A stretch of 51,934 bases of DNA from Simkaniaceae bacterium (GTDB taxonomy: Bacteria > Chlamydiota > Chlamydiia > Chlamydiales > Simkaniaceae). Positions 17,295 to 25,286 of the stretch are shown here, piece by piece. The stretch is taken from positions 1 through 51,934 of the forward strand of contig JAGOSM010000006.1 of NCBI GenBank assembly GCA_018062315.1, given 5' to 3'. The first letter of the stretch is position 1. The number at the start of each line of letters is the position of its first letter. A program made the position numbers and the translations under genes. Below the pieces are notes generated by a model. The model had not been told where the DNA came from. It searched no databases and saw only the letters and a list, made by a program, of their open reading frames with translations.

Positions 17295-17852
17295 TTATAT
17301 TATATTTTTGTTAAAATCTGAAACTAACATTGCTTTCCATTCTCCCAAAAAAAATTCTTTAAGAACTGTCCCAGGTTTATAGGACTGAGAGGAAAGAATC
17401 CCTGAAATAAGCCATAAAGACCCCAAGCTCGGGGTTAAGGTCCTTACCGCCTCTCTTTGCTCTAGAGGGATCATATTCATTAAATAGATAGCATCGTGTG
17501 ATGGGTTGTAGTGTGTTGAAAATGAGATGGTTAGGTTATTTAGTTCTGCATTTTTGCGTGCATGTGTGAGAGCGAGGGGGTCAATATCTACCCCATGGAC
17601 TGAAAGAGCCCCCATTTTGGCCGCTGCAATGGAGAGGATTCCACTGCCACATCCAATATCGATGACATGCTTTCCCTTCACAAGGTCCGGCATCAGCTGA
17701 AGCATGAGCTGGGTTGTTGGATGGGAATTATCCCCAAAGCCAGGGCCTGGGAGAAGCCGGAAGGGGGAGCATTCTCTAGGATGAAGATGGGCATATCCAT
17801 TTTTAAAATTAGGGGCATGAAATTTCCACTGTTTCTTCCAATCAATTGACAT
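17295..17852 (-). CDS. prmA: PrmA-like methyltransferase, short form
   Basis: SAM-dependent methyltransferase of the ribosomal protein L11 methyltransferase type. The ATG at 17852 (185 residues) is chosen because AAGGTG sits just upstream and any longer reading would run back through a tRNA gene. Motifs: GPGFGDNSHPTTQLML (36-51), close to the PrmA FGTGxHPTT signature, SAM-binding DIGCGSGILS (65-74), GVDIDP (87-92) and MNMIPLEQRE where PrmA has its N-I-L-A loop. PrmA is normally near 290 residues; the N-terminal substrate-recognition domain is mostly missing here, so the substrate may be different. The upstream flank is divergent from the tRNA. Confidence 0.75.
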   Translation of the reverse strand: MSIDWKKQWKFHAPNFKNGYAHLHPRECSPFRLLPGPGFGDNSHPTTQLMLQLMPDLVKGKHVIDIGCGSGILSIAAAKMGALSVHGVDIDPLALTHARKNAELNNLTISFSTHYNPSHDAIYLMNMIPLEQREAVRTLTPSLGSLWLISGILSSQSYKPGTVLKEFFLGEWKAMLVSDFNKNII

Positions 17853-17896
17853 AAACACCTTCTTGAGAGAGAATATACCACATTGATAGTTTATTC

Positions 17897-17970
17897 GCAC
17901 CGGTAGCTCAATTGGATAGAGTACCTGGCTACGGACCAGGAGGTTTGAGGTTCGATCCCTCACCGGTGCA
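17897..17970 (+). tRNA. tRNA-Arg (anticodon ACG)
   Basis: 74 nt cloverleaf. Acceptor stem GCACCGG pairs with CCGGTGC, then discriminator A. The D arm is GCTC...GAGT with a TTGGAT loop, the anticodon stem CCTGG/CCAGG encloses loop CTACGGA (anticodon ACG, reading CGN after inosine conversion), and the T arm is TGAGG TTCGATC CCTCA. CCA is not encoded, so the nucleotidyltransferase gene at 25287-26477 or a relative would be needed. The last base of the tRNA touches the ATG of the next gene. Confidence 0.96.
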
Positions 17971-18576
17971 ATGTCGATTACGTCAAAGCCATGTGGACCC
18001 TATGGGACCCAGGCGATTATTGTCGAATGCCCAGAGACCAAAGAAGCGGTAGCTATTGATCCAGGACAGGGCAGTCTTTCCTTTTTTCAGAGTTCATCTG
18101 CTCATATTACCCGAGTTCTTCTGACCCATTCTCATTGGGATCATATTGCAGATGCCCATCTTCTTCCTTGGCCTATCTACGTTCATCCTTTAGATAAGGG
18201 CAACTTGGAAGTGCCTGGAAGTGATCGGGTGCCCCTCCCTTTCCCGATTAAAGGAGCCCCTTATGCAGGATTGCTCCAGGAAGGGGACAAGATTCAAGTG
18301 GGGAATTTAATTTTAATAGTTCTACATACTCCTGGTCATTCCCCAGGAAGCGTTTGTTTCTATTTAGAAAAAGAACACATATTGATTGCAGGGGATACCT
18401 TATTTAAGGGAAGTTATGGAAGGATTGATCTTCCTACAGGAAATCCAAGGGATATGGAAATTTCGTTAAAGCGCCTTGCAACTTTGCCGGGGGACGTGGT
18501 TGTATACCCTGGGCATGGAGAGAAAACAACGATAAAAAATGAAGCATGGAGATATAAACATGGGATTAGTTGGTAA
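17971..18576 (+). CDS. metallo-beta-lactamase-fold hydrolase, glyoxalase II-like
   Basis: 201 residues with the zinc-binding signature THSHWDH (52-58), then TPGHSPGS, AGDTLFKGSYGR and YPGHGEKT. This is the layout of small glyoxalase II-type hydrolases (YcbL-like). The substrate, perhaps a thioester such as S-lactoylglutathione, is not determined by sequence. The ATG directly follows the discriminator base of tRNA-Arg, leaving no 5' leader and no ribosome site if the tRNA is cut out. The N-terminus (SITSKPCGPYGTQAIIV) aligns with the normal start of the family, so a later start is unlikely. Its end overlaps the peroxiredoxin start by 17 nt, suggesting a shared transcript for detoxification. 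Confidence 0.9.
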   Translation: MSITSKPCGPYGTQAIIVECPETKEAVAIDPGQGSLSFFQSSSAHITRVLLTHSHWDHIADAHLLPWPIYVHPLDKGNLEVPGSDRVPLPFPIKGAPYAGLLQEGDKIQVGNLILIVLHTPGHSPGSVCFYLEKEHILIAGDTLFKGSYGRIDLPTGNPRDMEISLKRLATLPGDVVVYPGHGEKTTIKNEAWRYKHGISW

Positions 18577-19138
18577 AAAAGGTCCAAATTTTAAGGCAGC
18601 GGCGGTTGTTAACGGGGGAATTATTCCCAACTTCACACTGGATGATTTTTTAGATCAGTATGTGGTGCTCTTTTTTTACCCCCTCGACTTTACCTTTGTC
18701 TGCCCTACAGAGCTACATGCCTTTCAAGAAGCCCTTCCTGAATTTAAAAAAAGGGGAGTTCAGTTAATGGGTTGTTCCGTAGATAGTCCCTATGCCCACC
18801 TGGCATGGCAAGGGCTCCCTCGTTCTAAGGGAGGGATTGAAGGGATTACTTATCCCCTTATTTCAGACCTTACAAAAGAGATTGCGAGAAATTATGGAGT
18901 TTTAATTGAAGAGCAGGGGGTTGCTTATCGAGGTCTTTTTATCATGGATCGGCAAGGGATTGTGAGGCATGAACTCATCAATGATCTGCCTCTTGGGAGG
19001 TCTGTACATGAGGTTCTTCGTACTCTCGATGCCCTGATGTTTTTTGAAGCAAATGGGGAAGTGTGCCCTGCGAATTGGTCTCAAGGGGATAAAGCGATGA
19101 AACCAACCCAAGAGGGATTGAAGACCTATTTTAATTGA
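18560..19138 (+). CDS. ahpC: 2-Cys peroxiredoxin (AhpC/Tsa)
   Basis: Reduces hydrogen peroxide and alkyl peroxides. The start ATG at 18560 gives 192 residues and has a GGAG site 8 nt upstream; an in-frame ATG at 18539 lies deeper in the previous gene and adds residues not typical of the family. Peroxidatic cysteine Cys48 in FYPLDFTFVCPTE; resolving Cys169 in GEVCPANW; conserved Arg in the GLFIMDRQGIVRH region. It overlaps the upstream hydrolase by 17 nt. In C. trachomatis the tsa gene lies beside groEL2 as I recall; here a few kilobases of accessory DNA sit between groEL and this gene. Confidence 0.95.
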   Translation: MGLVGKKGPNFKAAAVVNGGIIPNFTLDDFLDQYVVLFFYPLDFTFVCPTELHAFQEALPEFKKRGVQLMGCSVDSPYAHLAWQGLPRSKGGIEGITYPLISDLTKEIARNYGVLIEEQGVAYRGLFIMDRQGIVRHELINDLPLGRSVHEVLRTLDALMFFEANGEVCPANWSQGDKAMKPTQEGLKTYFN

Positions 19139-19150
19139 GGTCTATTGACC

Positions 19151-19391
19151 CTTTGTACACGACAAAAATAATTTAAAGAAAAACGATAAGAACGATTTGA
19201 AGGATATGAACGATAGGAATGATAAGAATGAGCTGATGCGTTTAGCTTATTTCTTTTTCATCATTCATATCGTTATATCATTCAAATCGTTTTTCCCGTT
19301 ATTTTATCTCCGGACAAACAAATTTTTAAGTACTTACAAGATCAAGGCCTTGCAATGCCTCTAGCGCATTCCATTATTGTCGTATACAAAG
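19151..19391. mobile_element. 241-bp MITE-like element with 9-bp target duplication
   Basis: No gene fits in this gap. The ends are inverted: CTTTGTACACGACAAAAAT at 19151-19169 and CTTTGTATACGACAATAAT read on the other strand from 19391, 17 of 19 bases equal. Exactly outside both ends stands the same nonamer CTATTGACC (19142-19150 and 19392-19400), as a target-site duplication would. Inside is a second pair of inverted arms (19189-19223 and 19260-19294, about 30 of 35 alike) rich in AACGAT/GAATGAT units. Everything seen fits a non-autonomous miniature transposon. No transposase is encoded in the window. Confidence 0.75.
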
Positions 19392-19396
19392 CTATT

Positions 19397-19454
19397 GACC
19401 TGAGTTTCGAAAATTCCGTTGATTCTCATGGGAAATAAATTCGAAACTCAGGTC
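19397..19454. repeat. 15-bp perfect inverted repeat
   Basis: GACCTGAGTTTCGAA (19397-19411) and its complement TTCGAAACTCAGGTC (19440-19454) enclose a 28-bp loop. The right arm contains the stop codon of the minus-strand gene ending at 19453, and the left arm begins within the 9-bp duplication that borders the mobile element. It could serve as a terminator for the minus-strand genes, although no T run follows. The element seems to have landed at the edge of this palindrome. Confidence 0.7.
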
Positions 19455-19842
19455 ATTGGATGTCGGTGAGATAATCGTATAAATCTTGTTCTGAAATGAT
19501 GAGTAAACTCTGATGCAGTTTGCATAGAGAGCGAGAGGCATGGATGATCTCTGGATTTCCAACCCCAGGAAGGCATAGAGCTTGAATCGAAAGAGCTGTC
19601 CCTTGTGTTTCAAGGAGTTTGAGTCCCCTCATGTAATCGGCTAAGCTAAACCCCTCTTCGCGAACCCGGATAAAAACAAGAGAATGATCAAACATAAGGG
19701 CCTGTACCGCAAGGAGAATAGCTAGACTATCCTCGGGGGGATTCCCGAGATGATCCGAGAGCTGAGGCACAGAAGAAATTTGGTGGAGAGAAGAAAAGTC
19801 TCCTTTCTCCGCTTCACCAAATAATGCAATGGTTGGGCCCAT
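19453..19842 (-). CDS. unknown protein downstream of enolase
   Basis: 129 residues from the ATG at 19842, which lies 4 nt after the enolase stop; a TTG at 19866 would add eight residues and overlap eno by 20 nt. Not a family I recognise. The sequence is soluble and mixed alpha/beta (MGPTIALFGEAEKGDF, DSLAILLAVQALMF, LVFIRVREEGFSLADYMRGLKLLE). Translational coupling with eno is likely. The last codons fall in the 15-bp inverted repeat bordering the mobile element, so the C-terminus should be checked against relatives. Confidence 0.6.
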   Translation of the reverse strand: MGPTIALFGEAEKGDFSSLHQISSVPQLSDHLGNPPEDSLAILLAVQALMFDHSLVFIRVREEGFSLADYMRGLKLLETQGTALSIQALCLPGVGNPEIIHASRSLCKLHQSLLIISEQDLYDYLTDIQ

Positions 19843-19846
19843 AACC

Positions 19847-21067
<1,221 letters not shown>

Positions 21068-21075
21068 TTAATAGG

Positions 21076-22113
21076 TCACTCTTCGTTTGTCAAGAGTTCA
21101 ACGTAAGAATGGTAGCGCATAGGAGAGAGAATTCCTTTTTCGATAGCGCGTCGGATCGCACAACCGGGCTCATGAGTATGTGAGCATCCCTTAAATTGAC
21201 ATTTGTGGGCAAACGGTTCAAATTCAGGGAAGTGGGAAAGAAGGGTGGATTTGTCAAATTGCCAGAGGCCAAAACTTTTAATGCCCGGGGTATCAATGCA
21301 AAATCCTCCCTCAGGAAGGGGTAGAAGGGTAGATTGTGAAGTGGTATGGACCCCTTTTCTTGTTTTTTCTACCACCCCTGCTGTTTTTAAATTTAAGCCA
21401 AAAAGTGCATTAATCAGAGAGGTCTTTCCGACTCCTGATTGTCCTGAAAGGACAGAAGCTTTGTTGATCATAAGATCTCTTAAGGCCTTTAAGTGAATTC
21501 CTTGTGTTGCACTGACTTCGATAAAAGGATAACCGAGGGCAGAGTAGACTTTGACAAATTCAGCATATTGAGGTGAGGGAGTGAGAAGGTCGATTTTATT
21601 GACAACGATAATCGGAAGCATGTTTCCCTTGACTGCTGTGATAATATAGCGATCAATAAGAGTAGGTTTAAGGTGAGGGTCTGCGATCGAAGTCATAATC
21701 AATACTTGATCAATATTGGCTGCAATGAGCTGTTCTTTGATCCGAGTGAGATTATCTGCTCTAGATAGGACAGAGTGTCGCTTTTCAATGTAGACAATGC
21801 TTTCTCCTTCAACAAGGACGAAATCTCCTGTCACGATGAGATTTTTATGATGTCCTTTTTCTTGTTTAAGAGCCCCTCTTAAATGACAAAGTCTCATTTC
21901 AGCCCCAAGTTGGACAGTAATTCCAAGAGAAGCAACGGCAAGTACTCTCCCTCGAAGGAAATCCCCTTCAGGTGGAGGGGGATACTCTTTTTGATCCGTT
22001 TTTTTATATTTTGATCTGTCTCCACTTGAGATCCGCTTTCTCTCTTTTCTAGAAGCCCTTTTCCCTTCTTTGAGATAGTCTTCTTCATAGTCGAGATGTT
22101 TATCGTATACCAA
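21076..22113 (-). CDS. rsgA: ribosome small subunit-dependent GTPase A
   Basis: Circularly permuted GTPase that checks late 30S maturation. G4 NKID (172-175) comes before G1 GQSGVGKTS (224-232) and G3 DTPG (274-277), the diagnostic permutation. An OB-fold precedes it (about 50-115), and a C-terminal zinc site has Cys305, Cys310, His312 and Cys318. The first 50 residues are charged and low in complexity (ASRKERKRISS), longer than in E. coli RsgA, so a later start cannot be ruled out. The 5' end overlaps the upstream methyltransferase by 14 nt. Confidence 0.94.
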   Translation of the reverse strand: MVYDKHLDYEEDYLKEGKRASRKERKRISSGDRSKYKKTDQKEYPPPPEGDFLRGRVLAVASLGITVQLGAEMRLCHLRGALKQEKGHHKNLIVTGDFVLVEGESIVYIEKRHSVLSRADNLTRIKEQLIAANIDQVLIMTSIADPHLKPTLIDRYIITAVKGNMLPIIVVNKIDLLTPSPQYAEFVKVYSALGYPFIEVSATQGIHLKALRDLMINKASVLSGQSGVGKTSLINALFGLNLKTAGVVEKTRKGVHTTSQSTLLPLPEGGFCIDTPGIKSFGLWQFDKSTLLSHFPEFEPFAHKCQFKGCSHTHEPGCAIRRAIEKGILSPMRYHSYVELLTNEE

Positions 22114-22816
22114 AAGGACCCCCTTCCATTTGATACATTAAAATCGCTCCTGCAATCGCTACATTAAGCGATTCCATGTCTCCTTTCATTGGGATGGAGA
22201 CAGGGATAGCTTGGGGATGGTTTTCTAAATCAGACCCTTTCGACTCATTGCCGAGGATAAGAAGGGATGGAGTTTGCCACGTTGTTTGGGAGGTTCCTCT
22301 AGGGGAGGCGACGTACCAAGTGTGGGGCAATTTTTCTATTTCAGAAAGAGTCATTGTTGCCATGGGTAAGCGAAACACTGCCCCTTTTGAAGCAGCAATC
22401 ACTTTTTCATTAAAAGGATCGACAGGTTGATTCAATAAAATCGCCCCTTCAAATCCAAGAGCGAGTGCTGTCCGAATTAAAGTGCCGAGATTGCCAGGAT
22501 CTTGAATCCGATCGAATGCAATAAGTTTTTTGAAAGCGGTTAAATTTTGTTCTTGAGGCAGTGGAACTAATCCTGCCACCCCTTCCGGATTTTTTTGCCC
22601 TGTAATTTTTTCTAACACAGACGCAGAAACTCCAATTCCTTCAAAAGAAAGGCGGGTTTTATCAACAAAAATTTGGGAGGGAGAAAGCTCTTTAACCAAC
22701 TTAATACCAGTTACTAACACTTCTTTATGTGTGTGTCGATATTCTTTATCTGTCCTCAATTTAACAAGGTGTTTGATAAAGGGATGTTGCAGGCTGTGAA
22801 TTTCTCGTGTTAACAT
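22100..22816 (-). CDS. TrmH/SpoU family RNA 2'-O-methyltransferase
   Basis: 238-residue SPOUT-fold methyltransferase that methylates ribose in tRNA or rRNA. An N-terminal substrate-binding domain (1-90) is followed by motif 1 DRIQDPGNLGTLIRTA, motif 2 LILGNESKG and motif 3 IPMKGDMESLNVAIAGAI, which form the knotted SAM site. The exact target nucleotide cannot be read from sequence. It overlaps rsgA downstream by 14 nt and is divergent from the phosphatase gene with only 9 nt between the start codons, so both promoters must lie within the opposing coding sequences or overlap. Confidence 0.9.
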   Translation of the reverse strand: MLTREIHSLQHPFIKHLVKLRTDKEYRHTHKEVLVTGIKLVKELSPSQIFVDKTRLSFEGIGVSASVLEKITGQKNPEGVAGLVPLPQEQNLTAFKKLIAFDRIQDPGNLGTLIRTALALGFEGAILLNQPVDPFNEKVIAASKGAVFRLPMATMTLSEIEKLPHTWYVASPRGTSQTTWQTPSLLILGNESKGSDLENHPQAIPVSIPMKGDMESLNVAIAGAILMYQMEGGPFGIR

Positions 22817-22825
22817 GCGACTATC

Positions 22826-24739
22826 ATGACAGATTCAAGTTTGCCTGGCAAGTTGCCGAATAGAGAAGAGAAGATCCTTAAAGGATTAGGGGGTTCCCTA
22901 TCGCTTCGTATCCTTTTTGTTACGTTTATGTTTTTAGTCATCCCGTTGCTCCTTTTATCGGCAATGATGTACTGGCATAGCTATCATCAAAAAATTCAGG
23001 ATAACTTTTTTGCTCTGAAGGTGTTAGCCGATGAGAAAAGGGAAAAAATAGCTGCGTTCTCTCAGATTGACCGGGGATTACTCAGTATTGTTGATGAGCT
23101 TCTTTTTTTTGAGGATATTGAGAATACCCCCCTTCCCAACCCTCGATTTGACAGTCTATTTCGCAATTTAGTGATTGAAGGGCAAAATAGTGACGTTCTT
23201 TATGTTCAGATGCGTGGAAGTCAGTTTATATGTGGTGCTGCGTCAGATAATCGGCTTCTTGGGCAAGACTTGAGCTCTCTCTTTGGAGGGCGTAATTTAG
23301 AGGAAGGGGAATACACTTTTTTTAATGCAGAGGCTCTTTCTCAGAAAGATACAGCATTTTACGTAGCAAAGGTGGTATTTTCTCGAAAAACAGGACGCCC
23401 GATAGGCATTTTATGCATTGTCATTAATGGACAATTAGTTGCAAAAAAATTATCGGGAACAGGGCAGTTTGGGGCGCCGGTATCGGTCTCTATTTTAAGT
23501 CCTAAAGGGGAGGTCATTAGTTCAACCGTGCCCTCTTTACTTGGACAGGTTTTCGTTGAAGCTGGGGCTGTCGTTGCTGAAAATGGGCAGAAACCTCCTA
23601 TCTATCTTTATCCCGATGGAAACAATTTTAAATTTTATCTCAAGGGGCAAGAGAGGATGGGGGTGATTGCTGATCTAAAGGCCAATCATGTTTTTCTTCT
23701 TGTTGAGACGTCTGCCAATATTAATCTTGTGAATATGCCCTATTATTTGGGCAGATTAGCGGCTTGTTTTGTATTGATTCTTGTATTTGGAGGTGGGGGA
23801 ACTGTCTGGTTTACCTACCGAGTTTCCCGACCATTAAGGCAACTTTGTCAAGTGATGCATCGCGTGGGAGAGGGGGATTTGGGGACGAGATTCAGCAAGG
23901 ATCCCATGGGTTTCGAATTAAATATTGTGGGAGAGTATTTCAATGATATGGTGACTTCTCTCTTGTTGCAAATTGAGCAGGTCAAAAATGAAAAAATTCA
24001 AAAAGAGATGCTTGTTAAAGAATTAAAGATAGGGCAGGACATTCAAAATGCAATGCTTCCAGCCACGCTTCCTGATGTAGAGGGGCTTGATATTGCAACA
24101 GGGTATCTTGCAGCACGGGAGGTAGGCGGAGACTTTTATGATATGCTCTCTAGAGAGAATACAGATGAGTGTATGTTTGCGATTGCTGATACAGCAGGGA
24201 AAGGGGTGTTTGCCTGTTTTTATTCATTGATGATGCGCAGTTTGATGCGCTCTTTTTTATGGGGAGAGTTGAATTCTCTTGCAAGGGGGATCACTCGCGC
24301 CAACAACATGTTTTTGAGAGATAGTCAGGAAAGTGGGGTATTTGTTACGGCATGGATTGCTTATTATCACCGCATTACAAAGGTATTAACGTATACTTCG
24401 TGTGGTCATTTTCCTGTTTATCTTAAGAGAGTGAATGGAGTGATTGAGGAATTAACAACACAAGGGATTGCGCTTGGTGTTATTCCTTTTGAATCGGTAG
24501 AGATTAAGCAGGTCACTCTGGAGAAGGGAGATACTCTCATTCTTTATACGGATGGGGTAGTAGAGGCCCATAATAAACAAAGCGAGCTATTTGGGGTTGA
24601 TAGATTAAAGACGTTGATAGAGCAGGATGAAGGGCAGCTTGCGGAAAAACTTGTGCATACGATTTTGCAGGCGGTGAGCCGGTTTGCTGAGGGGGTCCCT
24701 CAGCACGATGATATTACAGTGTTAGTGATCCGTATTTAA
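22826..24739 (+). CDS. rsbU: RsbU-type membrane PP2C phosphatase with sensor and HAMP domains
   Basis: 637 residues. Transmembrane segment at 27-47, an extracytoplasmic Cache-like sensor (about 55-300), a second membrane segment at 311-331, a HAMP linker (331-385), a short coiled stretch, and a SpoIIE/PP2C phosphatase domain from about 400 to the end. Metal-site residues are visible in EVGGDFYDM (432-440), the IADTAGKG block, LYTDGVVEA and the terminal HDDITVLV. This is the layout of chlamydial RsbU, which acts in partner switching on anti-sigma antagonists and has been linked to sigma66 control. What the sensor binds here is not known. Next to eno/rsgA, as in the chlamydial neighbourhood. 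Confidence 0.93.
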   Translation: MTDSSLPGKLPNREEKILKGLGGSLSLRILFVTFMFLVIPLLLLSAMMYWHSYHQKIQDNFFALKVLADEKREKIAAFSQIDRGLLSIVDELLFFEDIENTPLPNPRFDSLFRNLVIEGQNSDVLYVQMRGSQFICGAASDNRLLGQDLSSLFGGRNLEEGEYTFFNAEALSQKDTAFYVAKVVFSRKTGRPIGILCIVINGQLVAKKLSGTGQFGAPVSVSILSPKGEVISSTVPSLLGQVFVEAGAVVAENGQKPPIYLYPDGNNFKFYLKGQERMGVIADLKANHVFLLVETSANINLVNMPYYLGRLAACFVLILVFGGGGTVWFTYRVSRPLRQLCQVMHRVGEGDLGTRFSKDPMGFELNIVGEYFNDMVTSLLLQIEQVKNEKIQKEMLVKELKIGQDIQNAMLPATLPDVEGLDIATGYLAAREVGGDFYDMLSRENTDECMFAIADTAGKGVFACFYSLMMRSLMRSFLWGELNSLARGITRANNMFLRDSQESGVFVTAWIAYYHRITKVLTYTSCGHFPVYLKRVNGVIEELTTQGIALGVIPFESVEIKQVTLEKGDTLILYTDGVVEAHNKQSELFGVDRLKTLIEQDEGQLAEKLVHTILQAVSRFAEGVPQHDDITVLVIRI

Positions 24740-24843
24740 CTCAAGTTGCTAGTCGATTAGACTGACCTTAACACCCTATCATTCCCCCCCTTGTGTCTCT
24801 GCGTTAATTTCTTAAAATTAGGGATTTAACGCAGAGGCGCAAG

Positions 24844-25213
24844 CATACTTTTACCCACATCTTTTTCTTGCGCAAAAAACAGCTCTCGATAAAATCTGGG
24901 TAGATTTACGTCTCTCCAGCCTTTTATTCTGCATCAACACAGTTTCTAAGGGTCCCCCTCGGTGCTCTCGGTGTGCTCGGTGGTTATTTTTATCACATAT
25001 ATGGATGAGCAACCCATGCTAACCATCTTTCTGCAATGATCGCATTCCCTTTCCCAGCGTTTTGAAAATTTACCACCGAGAACACCGAGCTCACCGAGAC
25101 CCTTATTAGGGCCCATGCTTCAAATATTCTATCTATGCACCACCACCCTGCAAGATGAAAGAGGACTGCAGAAACAGAGTTTTCTGTCAAAAAAAGTTGT
25201 GGGTAAAAGTATG
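24844..25213. mobile_element. 370-bp MITE-like element with 8-bp target duplication
   Basis: Ends are inverted: CATACTTTTACCCACA at 24844-24859 is matched perfectly on the other strand at 25198-25213, and the similarity continues (CTTTTT). The octamer GGCGCAAG stands directly outside each end (24836-24843 and 25214-25221). Removing the element and one octamer restores an uninterrupted palindrome arm, which supports true insertion. Inside is another pair of inverted arms built of CTCGGTG units. No gene over 75 codons of any plausibility lies inside; a non-autonomous element is the simplest reading. Confidence 0.72.
24958..25098. repeat. inverted CTCGGTG/CACCGAG repeat arms
   Basis: Left arm 24958-24990 has three CTCGGTG units in a 9-10 base rhythm; right arm 25065-25098 has three CACCGAG units in the opposite direction; about 28 of 33 positions pair, and the flanking AAGGGTC / GACCCTT adds to the stem. 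The transcript would fold into a long hairpin with a 74-base loop. It lies within the 370-bp mobile element. Confidence 0.75.
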
Positions 25214-25286
25214 GGCGCAAGGGGGCGAAGACGCAAAGGGGGAATAATATAGAGTAAAAACTCGAAACGTGGGTATAGAGATCGTT

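Larger units (their letters stand above)
24786..25225. repeat. 22-bp palindrome split by a mobile element
   Basis: The left arm CCCCCTTGTGTCTCTGCGTTAA (24786-24807) pairs with TTAACGCAGAGGCGCAA (24826-24842) and then, if the 378 bases of element plus one duplicate copy are removed, with the G run ending at 25225: 20 of 22 positions match. After it comes GCGAAGACGCAAAG, a type of GC-rich intergenic phrase I have seen in other bacterial genomes. As it stands, the first 18 bp of arm still form a hairpin (24790-24843) just downstream of rsbU and may terminate it. Confidence 0.6.

Noticed and set aside
17853-17963. N-terminal extension of the methyltransferase reading frame
   Set aside because: It is antisense to tRNA-Arg, and a good ribosome site precedes the ATG at 17852.
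24958-25098. CRISPR-like array from the regular CTCGGTG / CACCGAG words
   Set aside because: Units are 9-10 bases apart with no spacers, and the two sets are inverted; they form a hairpin within a mobile element, with no cas genes near.
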